Positions 35,395 to 43,034 of a stretch of DNA of 64,000 nt are shown piece after piece. The notes beneath the pieces were generated by a model that saw only the letters and a list, made by a program, of their open reading frames with translations, did not search any database and was not told the DNA's origin. The position numbers and the translations under genes are program-made. This DNA is from Candidatus Hydrogenedentota bacterium (lineage in GTDB: Bacteria > Hydrogenedentota > Hydrogenedentia > Hydrogenedentales > JAJRTN01), in the NCBI GenBank assembly GCA_024278275.1, contig JAJRTN010000106.1, forward strand, positions 1-64,000, read 5' to 3'. Position 1 is the first letter of the stretch, and each line of letters opens with the position of its first letter.

Positions 35395-37167
35395 ATGGGT
35401 GCCACGAAACTCGACCCGACAAAAATGAAGGACTGGGAGATTGCCGCCGCGGCGGAAGGTGACATGAAAACAGTCTACCAACTGGCCGAGGAAATGGGCG
35501 TGGAGCAGGAGGAACTGCTGCCCTATGGCCACCACCTCGCCAAGTTGAACTTTACCCGAATGCTGGAGCGCCTCCAGGATCGGCCCAACGGGAAATACAT
35601 AGATGTTTCCGCCATCACCCCCCCCCCCCTGGGCGAGGGTAAGTCGACGACCACCATCGGCCTGGTACAGGGCCTGGCCCGGATCGGCAAGAAATCCATG
35701 GCCGCCATTCGCCAGCCTTCGAGCGGGCCGACCTTCAACATCAAGGGATCAGCGGCCGGCGGCGGTTTGGCCCAGTGCATTCCCCTTTCCGAGTTCAGCC
35801 TGGGCATGACGGGCGATATCGATGCCATCAACAACGCCCACAACCTGGGCATGGTGGCCCTCACGAGCCGCATGCAGCATGAGTTCAACTACAATGACAG
35901 TGTACTGGAGAAGAAAAACCTGCGCCGGCTGAACATCGATCCCCGTAATGTTTCCGTCGGCTGGACCATGGACTTCTGCGCCCAGGCCCTGCGTGACATC
36001 ATTATCGGCATCGGCGGAAAGATGGACGGCTTCATGTTCCGCTCCGGTTTCCAGATCACCGTGTCCTCCGAGGTGATGTCCATCCTGTGCATGTCGAAGG
36101 ACATGGCGGACATGCGGAAGCGCATGGAAAACATCGTGCTGGCCTACGACAAGGGCGGCAACCCCGTGACCACCGGCGATCTCGAAGTGGGTGGCGCCAT
36201 GACCGCCCTCATGGTCCGCGCCATCAACCCCAATCTCATGCAGACCATCGAGGGGCAGCCCGTGCTGGTTCACGCGGGACCTTTCGCCAACATCTCCATC
36301 GGCCAGTCCTCCATCATCGCCGACCGGCTGGGCCTCAAGCTGACCGATTATCACGTGACCGAAAGCGGCTTCGGCGCGGACATAGGCTTCGAGAAGTTCT
36401 GGAACCTCAAGTGCCGCATGAGCGGTCTCACGCCCGATTGCGGCATCCTGGTCGCCACGGTGCGCGCCCTCAAGATGCACGGCGGCGGTCCCCGCGTCGC
36501 GCCCGGAAAACCCCTCGACCCCGTGTACACCGAAGGCCATCCCGAACTGGTCGAGAAGGGTATCGAGAACCTCGTGGCCCATATCGAGACCATGAAGATG
36601 AGCGGCGTTTCTCCGGTGGTCTGTATCAACCACTTCTATACCGACACCGACGACGAGGTAAAGGTGATCCAGGATGCCGCCCAGGCCCTCGGCGCGCGCG
36701 TCGCCGTATCGAAGCACTGGGAAAAAGGCGGCGAAGGCGCCACCGATTTCGCCGAGGCCGTCGTGGAGGCCTGCGAAGAGAAGCCTTCCTTCCAGTTCCT
36801 TTACGAGGACGGCCTTTCTGTGGAGGACAAGATCAACCGCATCGCCACCAAGGTCTACGGCGCGGACGGGGTCTCCTTCAGTCCGGAAGCCCGCAACCGG
36901 CTGACCATGATCCAGGGCGACGACGCCATCAACCAACTCGGCATCTGCATGGTGAAAACCCACCTGAGCCTGTCGCACGATCCCACGCTCAAGGGACGGC
37001 CCAAAGGCTGGACCCTGCCCGTGCGCGACATCCTGCTTTACCGTGGCGCGGGGCTGATTGTCCCCGTGGCCGGCGACATCAAGCTCATGCCCGGCACCGC
37101 CTCCGACCCGGCGTACCGCGGCATCGACGTGGACACCAAGACCGGTAAGGTAACGGGATTGTTCTAG
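35395..37167 (+). CDS. fhs: formate-tetrahydrofolate ligase
   Basis: 590 residues, slightly longer than the common 555-560. It joins formate to tetrahydrofolate with ATP to give 10-formyl-THF. The P-loop is [13 protein letters not shown], where most family members read TPTPAGEGKTT. It is encoded by an uninterrupted run of 12 C residues (35618-35629). Other family segments are [26 protein letters not shown]-like [27 protein letters not shown] and the C-terminal GDIKLMPG. The gene follows the formate dehydrogenase operon and ends in a strong terminator. Together they fit the formate steps of the THF methyl branch, in either direction. Confidence 0.95.
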   Translation: MGATKLDPTKMKDWEIAAAAEGDMKTVYQLAEEMGVEQEELLPYGHHLAKLNFTRMLERLQDRPNGKYIDVSAITPPPLGEGKSTTTIGLVQGLARIGKKSMAAIRQPSSGPTFNIKGSAAGGGLAQCIPLSEFSLGMTGDIDAINNAHNLGMVALTSRMQHEFNYNDSVLEKKNLRRLNIDPRNVSVGWTMDFCAQALRDIIIGIGGKMDGFMFRSGFQITVSSEVMSILCMSKDMADMRKRMENIVLAYDKGGNPVTTGDLEVGGAMTALMVRAINPNLMQTIEGQPVLVHAGPFANISIGQSSIIADRLGLKLTDYHVTESGFGADIGFEKFWNLKCRMSGLTPDCGILVATVRALKMHGGGPRVAPGKPLDPVYTEGHPELVEKGIENLVAHIETMKMSGVSPVVCINHFYTDTDDEVKVIQDAAQALGARVAVSKHWEKGGEGATDFAEAVVEACEEKPSFQFLYEDGLSVEDKINRIATKVYGADGVSFSPEARNRLTMIQGDDAINQLGICMVKTHLSLSHDPTLKGRPKGWTLPVRDILLYRGAGLIVPVAGDIKLMPGTASDPAYRGIDVDTKTGKVTGLF

Positions 37168-37186
37168 CGCAAACGTTCGGATTCCC

Positions 37187-37241
37187 GCGGCGCCGTTCGT
37201 CCATCCCCCCAAAAGGGATGCGCAAACGGCGCCGCTTTTTT
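37187..37241 (+). terminator. intrinsic terminator of fhs
   Basis: An 11-bp perfect stem (GCGGCGCCGTT at 37187-37197 with AACGGCGCCGC at 37225-37235) is followed by six T. The loop contains a second small hairpin CATCCC/GGGATG. It starts 20 bp after the fhs stop. Confidence 0.92.
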
Positions 37242-37330
37242 CTCCTCCCAATTCATTCCCACGGGGTTCCGTGAGCCGTTACCCCCTTGCCTTGAGGCAC
37301 CCAGGTCATGTTGACACCGACAACCCACGG

Positions 37331-37434
37331 AACACAACTTTGTCAGTTATGAACAATATGTGTTTAGAACCATGTTCTTCCCCAAGGGTAATGGCCTTGA
37401 TAGTATTGATAAGTTGTGTTGTAACAATATGTTC
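37331..37434 (+). promoter_or_regulatory. paired repeats upstream of the PEP-CTERM promoter, possible activator sites
   Basis: This AT-rich stretch has an inverted pair AACACAACTT (37331-37340) and AAGTTGTGTT (37411-37420). It also has a direct pair GAACAATATG (37351-37360) and TAACAATATG (37422-37431), the latter continuing to TTC. The repeats lie about 20-125 bp upstream of a sigma-54-like promoter, where enhancer-binding proteins would act. Function is inference. Confidence 0.45.
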
Positions 37435-37452
37435 CAAAGAGACTTCAAACTT

Positions 37453-37468
37453 AGGCACGGGACTTGCT
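37453..37468 (+). promoter_or_regulatory. sigma-54 (RpoN)-type -24/-12 promoter
   Basis: GGCAC (37454-37458) and TTGC (37464-37467) have the exact N5 spacing of the TGGCAC-N5-TTGC consensus, with only the first base (A for T) differing. The expected start point near 37479 gives a leader of about 67 nt to the PEP-CTERM ATG. Sigma-54 control of PEP-CTERM genes through PrsK/PrsR systems is known from other bacteria. Confidence 0.6.
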
Positions 37469-37545
37469 ATATTGTGGATACTATACAAAGAACTTATGGG
37501 CAGCAACCAAACGGCTTCATGCCGTCGATGCGAGGGAAACGGGAC

Positions 37546-38166
37546 ATGCGGTATTCTGTGATCATGGTTATGGCCTTTGGGTTGATCGCCGTTCAGGGCA
37601 TGGCAAGCGCCACATTTACCGGGGACAGCGTCGATGGCGCACTGGTGTTTGGCAGTTCAAATGACACGGGCACGGCTCTCGTGGACGAATTCGACCTCGA
37701 ATTCGAGTTTTTCGACACCACCGATCTGATTCATTTCGATATTGACCTGTTTCCCAGTTGGAGCGGCAGTGGGGCCGACTATATCCTCAACATTGACATG
37801 TGGAAAGAGAGCGGAGAAGATTTCACCGTCTCGCCGGGCACTTCACTTACCATATCCGACCTTCAGTGGCTGGATTCCCCCGGCGGCACACCCACCAGCA
37901 CGGTCATTCAAGACCTCACCACTGTCTTGGGTGGAGGCAGCAGCTACGGCTTGGGCGACTTGGCTTCGTGGAGTGTCACCGACTACAGCGTAACGCTGGA
38001 TCTCAGTGGTCTGGTATTCGTGGGCGGCGGCGGTGACGTGGAAGTTGGATTCGTCATGAATTCACCCACCTCGAATCCTGTTCCCGAGCCGGCCACGGCG
38101 GCCTTGCTGGCGCTGGGCCTCGGCGGAATGGCTTTCAAACGCGGCAGGCGGGGCAAGCGCATCTGA
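37546..38166 (+). CDS. PEP-CTERM sorting domain protein
   Basis: 206 residues. A signal peptide (about 1-22, ending MASA) leads to a beta-rich, Asp/Gly/Ser/Thr-rich exported domain of no known family. It ends with the sorting signal: VPEPATAALLALGLGG, a hydrophobic helix, and a basic tail FKRGRRGKRI. This tripartite tail is recognised by exosortase and links the protein to extracellular polysaccharide or biofilm. The ATG at 37546 is chosen because the signal peptide starts there; an in-frame upstream extension has no such feature. It has its own sigma-54-like promoter and terminator, so it is a single-gene unit. No exosortase gene is in the window. Confidence 0.9.
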   Translation: MRYSVIMVMAFGLIAVQGMASATFTGDSVDGALVFGSSNDTGTALVDEFDLEFEFFDTTDLIHFDIDLFPSWSGSGADYILNIDMWKESGEDFTVSPGTSLTISDLQWLDSPGGTPTSTVIQDLTTVLGGGSSYGLGDLASWSVTDYSVTLDLSGLVFVGGGGDVEVGFVMNSPTSNPVPEPATAALLALGLGGMAFKRGRRGKRI

Positions 38167-38206
38167 ACAGGGACGGAATCAGGCGCTGCCATCACCCACC
38201 ATGCAC

Positions 38207-38239
38207 ACGCTCCCACAATCCGACGTGGGAGCGTTTTTT
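38207..38239 (+). terminator. intrinsic terminator of the PEP-CTERM gene
   Basis: A 9-bp perfect stem ACGCTCCCA (38207-38215) / TGGGAGCGT (38226-38234) with a 10-nt loop is followed by a run of six T. It is 41 bp past the stop codon. Confidence 0.9.
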
Positions 38240-38379
38240 GTTGCCATGTCATTCCACCCGGGATCTTCACCGACTTGATTCCGTGGGACCGGCTGTGTTT
38301 AGATTCAGGCATGTGGAGCCGGGACGATTGTGTGTCTTGGCCCGAAAGTGAGATTGCACCGCAATAGGAGGATTGGATC

Positions 38380-38466
38380 ATGTTGGGTTGGTTAGGCGAT
38401 ATCTTTGACGCGATTTGGAATTTGATCGAAGACATTTTTGACTTCCTCTTCGGCTGGCTTTTCTAG
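38380..38466 (+). CDS. 28-residue acidic amphipathic peptide, new small gene
   Basis: ATG 38380 to TAG 38464-38466. A strong Shine-Dalgarno (AGGAGG, 38367-38372) lies 7 nt upstream, and an intrinsic terminator follows 35 bp later, so this reads as a complete one-gene transcript. The peptide begins MLGWLGDIF and ends FDFLFGWLF. It contains four Trp, five acidic and no basic residues, and its acidic residues recur every 3-4 positions, as on one face of an amphipathic or membrane helix. I know of no matching family. Possibilities are a membrane-active peptide, a type I toxin or a small regulatory membrane protein. A chance frame is possible but unlikely with these flanks. Confidence 0.6.
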   Translation: MLGWLGDIFDAIWNLIEDIFDFLFGWLF

Positions 38467-38501
38467 GAAAGACCGGAAGATTACAAATTCATCTTGTTGA
38501 G

Positions 38502-38532
38502 GGCAGGGCTTGATGCTCTGCCTTTCTTTTTC
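38502..38532 (+). terminator. intrinsic terminator after the small peptide gene
   Basis: GGCAGGGC (38502-38509) pairs with GCTCTGCC (38515-38522) with one G-U pair and a 5-nt loop. It is followed by TTTCTTTTTCT. It lies 35 bp past the small gene's stop. Confidence 0.85.
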
Positions 38533-38539
38533 TGTAACC

Positions 38540-38740
38540 GTTCATGCCCCTTAATAAACCGTCATTGCGAGACGCGAAGCGTTGGGCGAAAGGGAAAGTC
38601 CTCTTTTGTGAAAGCAGGGCGACAGGGCAGTATGAGGTGCGTTTCGATGCGCCATTTCTCATGTGGCACAGCCGCCCCCGACTGTGGAGCCGGCAGGCTC
38701 CCATTGGCCCCCCTATTGCCATCGCCTCGTCTCGCAGGGC
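38540..38740. repeat. intergenic dispersed repeats before aroF
   Basis: Contains the phrase CATTGCGAGACGCGAAGCG (about 38566), a type of element also seen in pieces near 10.0, 42.9 and 54.75 kb. It also has ATGTGGCACAGCCGCCCCCG (38661-38680) followed by ACTGTGG and a GAGCCGGCAGGCTCC hairpin, a member of the family found at 12.9 and 58.2 kb. No gene is supported between the small peptide terminator and aroF. Confidence 0.6.
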
Positions 38741-38915
38741 CTTGACCTGACCCAATCTGCACCTGCTCACGACGAAGCGGGTGAAATATCCGGGTTAACG
38801 GGGCGAAAGACCAATTCGCGCAACGGTGCAGTCATTGCTTTTCCCCCCTTTCCGGGCGTATACTTCCGGCCTTCCGGAAGAGCGCTAATCCCCTACAAAC
38901 AAGGACTTTAACGAA

Positions 38916-39929
38916 ATGATAATCGTCATGGCTTCACGCGAGAAAAGCGACGTGGAACACGTTGTGTCTCGCGTGGAGGAGATGGGATACAGGGCCCACG
39001 TTATCTGGGGGGTGGAGCGTACCGTGATCGCCGCCGTGGGTGACGAACGGGGCAAGCATCGTCTCACCGCCCTCGAAGCCCTGCCCCACGTGGAACAGGT
39101 GTTTCCCATTCTCAAGCCTTTCAAGCTGGCGGGCGTGGAGGTGCGCCATGAGCCCAGTGTCGTGGAAGTGGGCGGCGTCAAGATTGGGGGGGGACATTTC
39201 TGCGTGGTGGCCGGCCCCTGTTCGGTGGAGTCGGAGGAGCAGATAAACGTGACCGCGAAGGCGGTGAAGGAAGCGGGCGCCCATCTCCTGCGCGGTGGCG
39301 CTTTCAAACCGCGCACGTCGCCCTACAGTTTCCAGGGAATGGAGGAGGAGGGTCTGCTCCTGCTGGAAAAGGCGGGAAAGGCCCATGGCTTGCCCGTGGT
39401 TACCGAGGTGATGACCGTGGAGCAGGTGCCGTTGGTATCCGCCCACGCCGACATGCTCCAGATTGGCGCGAGAAACATGCAGAATTACGGCCTGCTTAAG
39501 GCCGTCGGTCAAACGGACAAGCCCGTCTTCCTCAAGCGGGGCATGATGTCCACCATTAATGAGTTTCTCATGTCCGCCGAGTACATCATGTCGGAGGGCA
39601 ACCCCAACGTGGTGATGTGCGAACGGGGCATCCGCACTTTCGAGACGGAAACACGCAACCCCCTGGATATTCAGGCGGTGCCCGTATTGCGGAAATACAC
39701 CCATCTCCCCGTGGTGGTGGACCCCAGTCACGCCAGCGGGCATTGGGACCTGGTGACCCCCATGGCACGGGCCGCGGTGGCCGCCGGGGCCGACGGCATC
39801 ATGGTCGAGGTCCATCCCGACCCCGAGGTGGCTTTTTCCGATGGCCAGCAATCGCTCAAGCCGGAGAAGTTCCAGGACCTGATGACCCAGATCCGGCCCC
39901 TTGCCGACGTTATGAACCTGACACTTTAG
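38916..39929 (+). CDS. aroF: 3-deoxy-7-phosphoheptulonate synthase (class I-beta, with N-terminal regulatory domain)
   Basis: 337 residues. It condenses PEP and erythrose 4-phosphate in the first shikimate step. Residues about 1-75 are a ferredoxin-like regulatory domain of the Thermotoga type, used for Tyr/Phe feedback. The barrel has the AGPCSVES block, [22 protein letters not shown] and CERGIRTFE, and the metal-site His in DPSHASGH. The ATG at 38916 gives the expected MIIVM start. It is followed 21 bp later by scpB on the same strand. It is not of the larger plant-like class II. Confidence 0.95.
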   Translation: MIIVMASREKSDVEHVVSRVEEMGYRAHVIWGVERTVIAAVGDERGKHRLTALEALPHVEQVFPILKPFKLAGVEVRHEPSVVEVGGVKIGGGHFCVVAGPCSVESEEQINVTAKAVKEAGAHLLRGGAFKPRTSPYSFQGMEEEGLLLLEKAGKAHGLPVVTEVMTVEQVPLVSAHADMLQIGARNMQNYGLLKAVGQTDKPVFLKRGMMSTINEFLMSAEYIMSEGNPNVVMCERGIRTFETETRNPLDIQAVPVLRKYTHLPVVVDPSHASGHWDLVTPMARAAVAAGADGIMVEVHPDPEVAFSDGQQSLKPEKFQDLMTQIRPLADVMNLTL

Positions 39930-39950
39930 CCTCGAATCGACGGATTGACC

Positions 39951-40565
39951 ATGCCGGAAGAGACACAGGACGCCACGCATCCGCCCGAGGAAGGGACGCA
40001 AGAAGCGATTGAAACACTGGAGCCGATGGAAACCCTCGGCCGCGAAGAGTCGCGTCGCACCCTCTATGCCATGCTCTTCGCCAGTGACCGCCCCATGAGC
40101 GCCAAACGACTTTCCGAAGGCCTGGGCGACGTGGATCCCGACGTGGTCGGCATGCTGCTGGAAGAACTGCGGGAATCGATTGAGACGGACGAAGAACTGC
40201 CCTTTACCCTGCGTGAGATTGGCGGCGGCTACCAACTCGTAACGCGCCCCGCCTACGCGCCGTACATTCGGCGACTCTTTCAGGTGAAAAGGAGTAAGCG
40301 TCTTTCCAAGGCCGTGTTGGAAACCCTCGCCATCATTGCCTACAAACAGCCCGTCACCCGCGGCGAGGTGGAAGCCGTGCGCGGCGTGAGCGTCTCCCAC
40401 GCTTTCGACCAGTTGCAGGAACGGGGCCTCATCAAGGTTTCCGGCGTGGCCGACCTGCCCGGACGGCCCAAGCTCTTCCGCACCACCGACGAGTTTCTTG
40501 TAACCTTTGGCCTGGGGACCCTCAAGGATCTTCCCACGCTTGACGAATTGCAGGAAATGGGCTGA
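39951..40565 (+). CDS. scpB: segregation and condensation protein B
   Basis: 204 residues. It is a subunit of the SMC-ScpA-ScpB condensin that compacts and separates chromosomes. After an acidic low-complexity N-terminus (about residues 1-28), two winged-helix domains are visible: LYAMLFASDRPMSAKRLSEGLG and then SKAVLETLAIIAYKQPVTRGEVEAVRGV, the most conserved ScpB block. The C-terminal FLVTFGL..LKDLPTLDEL segment is standard. The ATG at 39951 is preferred over a TTG two codons earlier. scpA is not in the window. The pseudouridine synthase gene follows after 4 bp, a common arrangement. Confidence 0.95.
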   Translation: MPEETQDATHPPEEGTQEAIETLEPMETLGREESRRTLYAMLFASDRPMSAKRLSEGLGDVDPDVVGMLLEELRESIETDEELPFTLREIGGGYQLVTRPAYAPYIRRLFQVKRSKRLSKAVLETLAIIAYKQPVTRGEVEAVRGVSVSHAFDQLQERGLIKVSGVADLPGRPKLFRTTDEFLVTFGLGTLKDLPTLDELQEMG

Positions 40566-40569
40566 ATCG

Positions 40570-41289
40570 GTGTTACGCCTGCAAAAATACCTCGCGGAAT
40601 GCGGCGTTGCGTCCCGCCGTGCTTCGGAGAAACTCATCGAGGAAGGGCGTGTGTCCGTAAATGGCGCCGCCGCCGCCATCGGCGCAAAAGTGGACCCCCA
40701 ACACGATGATGTGCGGGTGGACGGCAAGCCCGTTGGCCAGAACAAAAAGGTTTACATCGTTCTCAACAAACCCGAGGGCACCGTAACCACCGCCAAGGAT
40801 ACCCACGGCCGAAAAACCGTGCTCCATTGGATCCAGGGGGTGCCGACGCGTGTTTTTCCCGTGGGCCGTCTCGACATGGATGTGGAAGGCGTGCTTCTTC
40901 TCACCAATGACGGCGAACTGGCGCACCGCCTGCTTCATCCCGCCTATGCGGTGGGCAAGGTCTATCTCGCCTGGGTACAGGGGCGTGTCCACGCGGATAC
41001 AGCCCGCAAGCTGGCCAAGGGTATCATGCTGGAAGACGGCATGACCGCCCCCGCGAAGGCTGTTATCCTGGACGCCGGCCCCCACACCTCCCGCCTTCGT
41101 CTCACCCTCCGCGAAGGACGCAAACGCGAAGTCAAGCGCATGTGTGCCGCGGTAGGCCATCCGGTCCGCTCCCTGCACCGCGTGGCCTTTGGTGGCGTCC
41201 GCGCCCACGGCCTGCGCCCCGGCGAATGGCGTTACCTCAGCGACCAGGAAGTATACCGACTGCGAAAGATCGCCAAGCTTCAGCCCTGA
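40570..41289 (+). CDS. rluB: RluB/RsuA-family rRNA pseudouridine synthase
   Basis: 239 residues from a GTG at 40570. It has an N-terminal S4 RNA-binding domain (LRLQKYLAECGVASRRASEKLIEEGRV) and a catalytic domain with the active-site Asp in GRLDMDVEGVLLLTND. Segments LNKPEG and LREGRKREVKRM are also typical. It isomerises a uridine in 23S (RluB) or 16S (RsuA) rRNA. Proximity to scpB is typical of RluB. It starts 4 bp after scpB, so it is probably co-translated. Confidence 0.9.
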   Translation: MLRLQKYLAECGVASRRASEKLIEEGRVSVNGAAAAIGAKVDPQHDDVRVDGKPVGQNKKVYIVLNKPEGTVTTAKDTHGRKTVLHWIQGVPTRVFPVGRLDMDVEGVLLLTNDGELAHRLLHPAYAVGKVYLAWVQGRVHADTARKLAKGIMLEDGMTAPAKAVILDAGPHTSRLRLTLREGRKREVKRMCAAVGHPVRSLHRVAFGGVRAHGLRPGEWRYLSDQEVYRLRKIAKLQP

Positions 41290-41391
41290 CTTTGTTCACC
41301 CGCCATCCTGTGCCAGGCGCGCTGAAAACCATCTTTTCTCAAGTAGCACTTCTTGCGGCGGCCTGTCGCCCCTGTGCTACAGTAAACTTCC

Positions 41392-42873
41392 ATGTCGGAC
41401 CTTCTAACACACCCCTTGTGGCAGCGGAGCGACCTTGGCAAACCGCTGCCGGATTCCCCCCACGCGGTGTCGGTTTCGATGCCGTGTTGGGACCATGTGG
41501 TTGGCTACGAGGAGGGTGATTCGGCGGTGATGGAGCGCCTGTGGTGCGGTTATCCGCGTTTCGTCATGCACCCCTATGTGCGGCGGCTTTTCGCGGTATG
41601 CTCGGATCGCTTCGCAGGGCGGGGGGAGACGGCGGTGGCCTTTCCGTCGTGGGCCGTGGCGGAACGGTGCGCGGCCTTTCTCCGGGAACGAGGCGCCTTC
41701 CCCACGCGCCTAGAAGACTTCGGCAGCCACGGCATCGTGGCGGCGGTGCTCCCCGAGGCGGCCTACGAGGAAGCCCGCCACTTTTGGATGCACTTCGGGG
41801 AGGTGGTGAGTTCCCGCCATGCCCTGGCCGCAGTCGAGGGAACGCCCCCCCCGGAAGACAGCGCGGCTGCCAGGGAAAGCCTCCGCGCGCGCCTGGCCAG
41901 GTTGAGCGGCGTGCCAACGAGGGACGTCTTCCTCTATCCTTCGGGCATGGCCGCCCTGTCGGAGGCCCTGCGCGTGGTCCGCGCGGAAGCACCGGGCGCG
42001 AAGACGGTGCAACTGGGTTTTCCCTACGTGGACGTGCTGAAGGTGCAGCGCGCCACCGGCCCCGGGGCCCACATCGTGAATCCACCGGAGGATTGGGACG
42101 CACTGGCGGGGCTGCTTCGCCGCGAGACCGTGGCGGCGGTGGTGTGCGAATTTCCCGGTAATCCCCTGCTTCAGAGCGTCGATCTGCCGCGACTGTCGGC
42201 CCTGTTGCGCGGGCACGGGGTGCCCCTCATCATGGACGACACGGCGGGCACCTGCGTCAACACCGACCTCCGGCCCCATGCCGACCTGGTGATGACGAGC
42301 CTGACGAAACATTTTTCGGGCAAAGGTGACGTGATGGCGGGGGCGCTGATCCTGAACGAGGCATCGCCGTTCCATGCCGCCCACGGTGCCCGGCTGCGAA
42401 AGCACCACGAGGACTTGCTGTACGGAGACGACGCGGTGGCGCTGGAAGCCAATTCCCGTGACTTCGCCGAGCGAATGCGAAGGATCAACGCGACGGCGGA
42501 AGCGCTGTGCGAACGGCTGGCGGAACATCCCGCGGTGGCGCGGGTGTACTACCCGAAGTTTGAACACCGGGAACACTACGCCCGGTCCATGCGCCCCGGC
42601 GGGGGGTATGGGGGGCTCTTCTCCCTGCTGCTGAAGGACGCCCCAAAGCACGCGGTGGCCTTCTACGACCGGCTCCGGGTCTGCAAGGGCCCCAGCCTGG
42701 GCAACAATTTCACCATGGCCTGCCCCTATACCCTGCTGGCGCATTACGGCGAACTGGACTGGGCTGAATCGTTGGGCGTGTCACGCTGGCTGGTACGGGT
42801 TTCCGTGGGATTGGAGGATCAGGAAGATCTGTGGGAGCGTTTTCACGAGGCGCTTCAAAAAAACAGGGACTGA
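41392..42873 (+). CDS. cystathionine gamma-synthase-like PLP enzyme (Cys/Met metabolism family)
   Basis: 493 residues, longer than the usual 380-400. The first 140 or so residues are an extra N-terminal domain (MPCWDHVVGYEEGD..) of the kind seen in some fungal STR2/MetB-like proteins. The PLP fold follows: FLYPSGMAALSEAL, VVCEFPGNPLLQSVDLPRL, MDDTAGT and the PLP lysine in TSLTKHFSGKGDVMAG (Lys306). It probably makes cystathionine from an activated homoserine and cysteine, or performs a related gamma-elimination. The exact substrate cannot be set. It ends convergent with the glycosyltransferase operon. The upstream 100 bp show no evident riboswitch. Confidence 0.75.
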   Translation: MSDLLTHPLWQRSDLGKPLPDSPHAVSVSMPCWDHVVGYEEGDSAVMERLWCGYPRFVMHPYVRRLFAVCSDRFAGRGETAVAFPSWAVAERCAAFLRERGAFPTRLEDFGSHGIVAAVLPEAAYEEARHFWMHFGEVVSSRHALAAVEGTPPPEDSAAARESLRARLARLSGVPTRDVFLYPSGMAALSEALRVVRAEAPGAKTVQLGFPYVDVLKVQRATGPGAHIVNPPEDWDALAGLLRRETVAAVVCEFPGNPLLQSVDLPRLSALLRGHGVPLIMDDTAGTCVNTDLRPHADLVMTSLTKHFSGKGDVMAGALILNEASPFHAAHGARLRKHHEDLLYGDDAVALEANSRDFAERMRRINATAEALCERLAEHPAVARVYYPKFEHREHYARSMRPGGGYGGLFSLLLKDAPKHAVAFYDRLRVCKGPSLGNNFTMACPYTLLAHYGELDWAESLGVSRWLVRVSVGLEDQEDLWERFHEALQKNRD

Positions 42874-43034
42874 CCCACCGAAGCGAGGCACGAGCCGTTG
42901 CGCGATAGCGAAAGTACCCTTTTGCGAAAGCGTAGACGGGTCTGTCCCTGTTTTTCGGGGCGTGAGGACTTTCACGGACGAACACGGACCATGAGGCGTT
43001 TTCAGTATTGTCCGTGTTCGTCCGTGCCGGTCCG
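42874..43034. repeat. convergent intergenic spacer with 17-bp inverted repeat
   Basis: Perfect 17-bp arms CACGGACGAACACGGAC (42973-42989) and GTCCGTGTTCGTCCGTG (43010-43026) span a 20-nt loop between two convergent genes. It could act as a two-way transcript barrier, although T-runs are missing. Just upstream is a fragment of the CGCGATAGCGAAAG type repeat. Confidence 0.7.

Noticed and set aside
42973-43026. Bidirectional intrinsic terminator between convergent genes
   Set aside because: The 17-bp stem is perfect, but the 20-nt loop is long and neither side has a T-run, so I list it only as a repeat.
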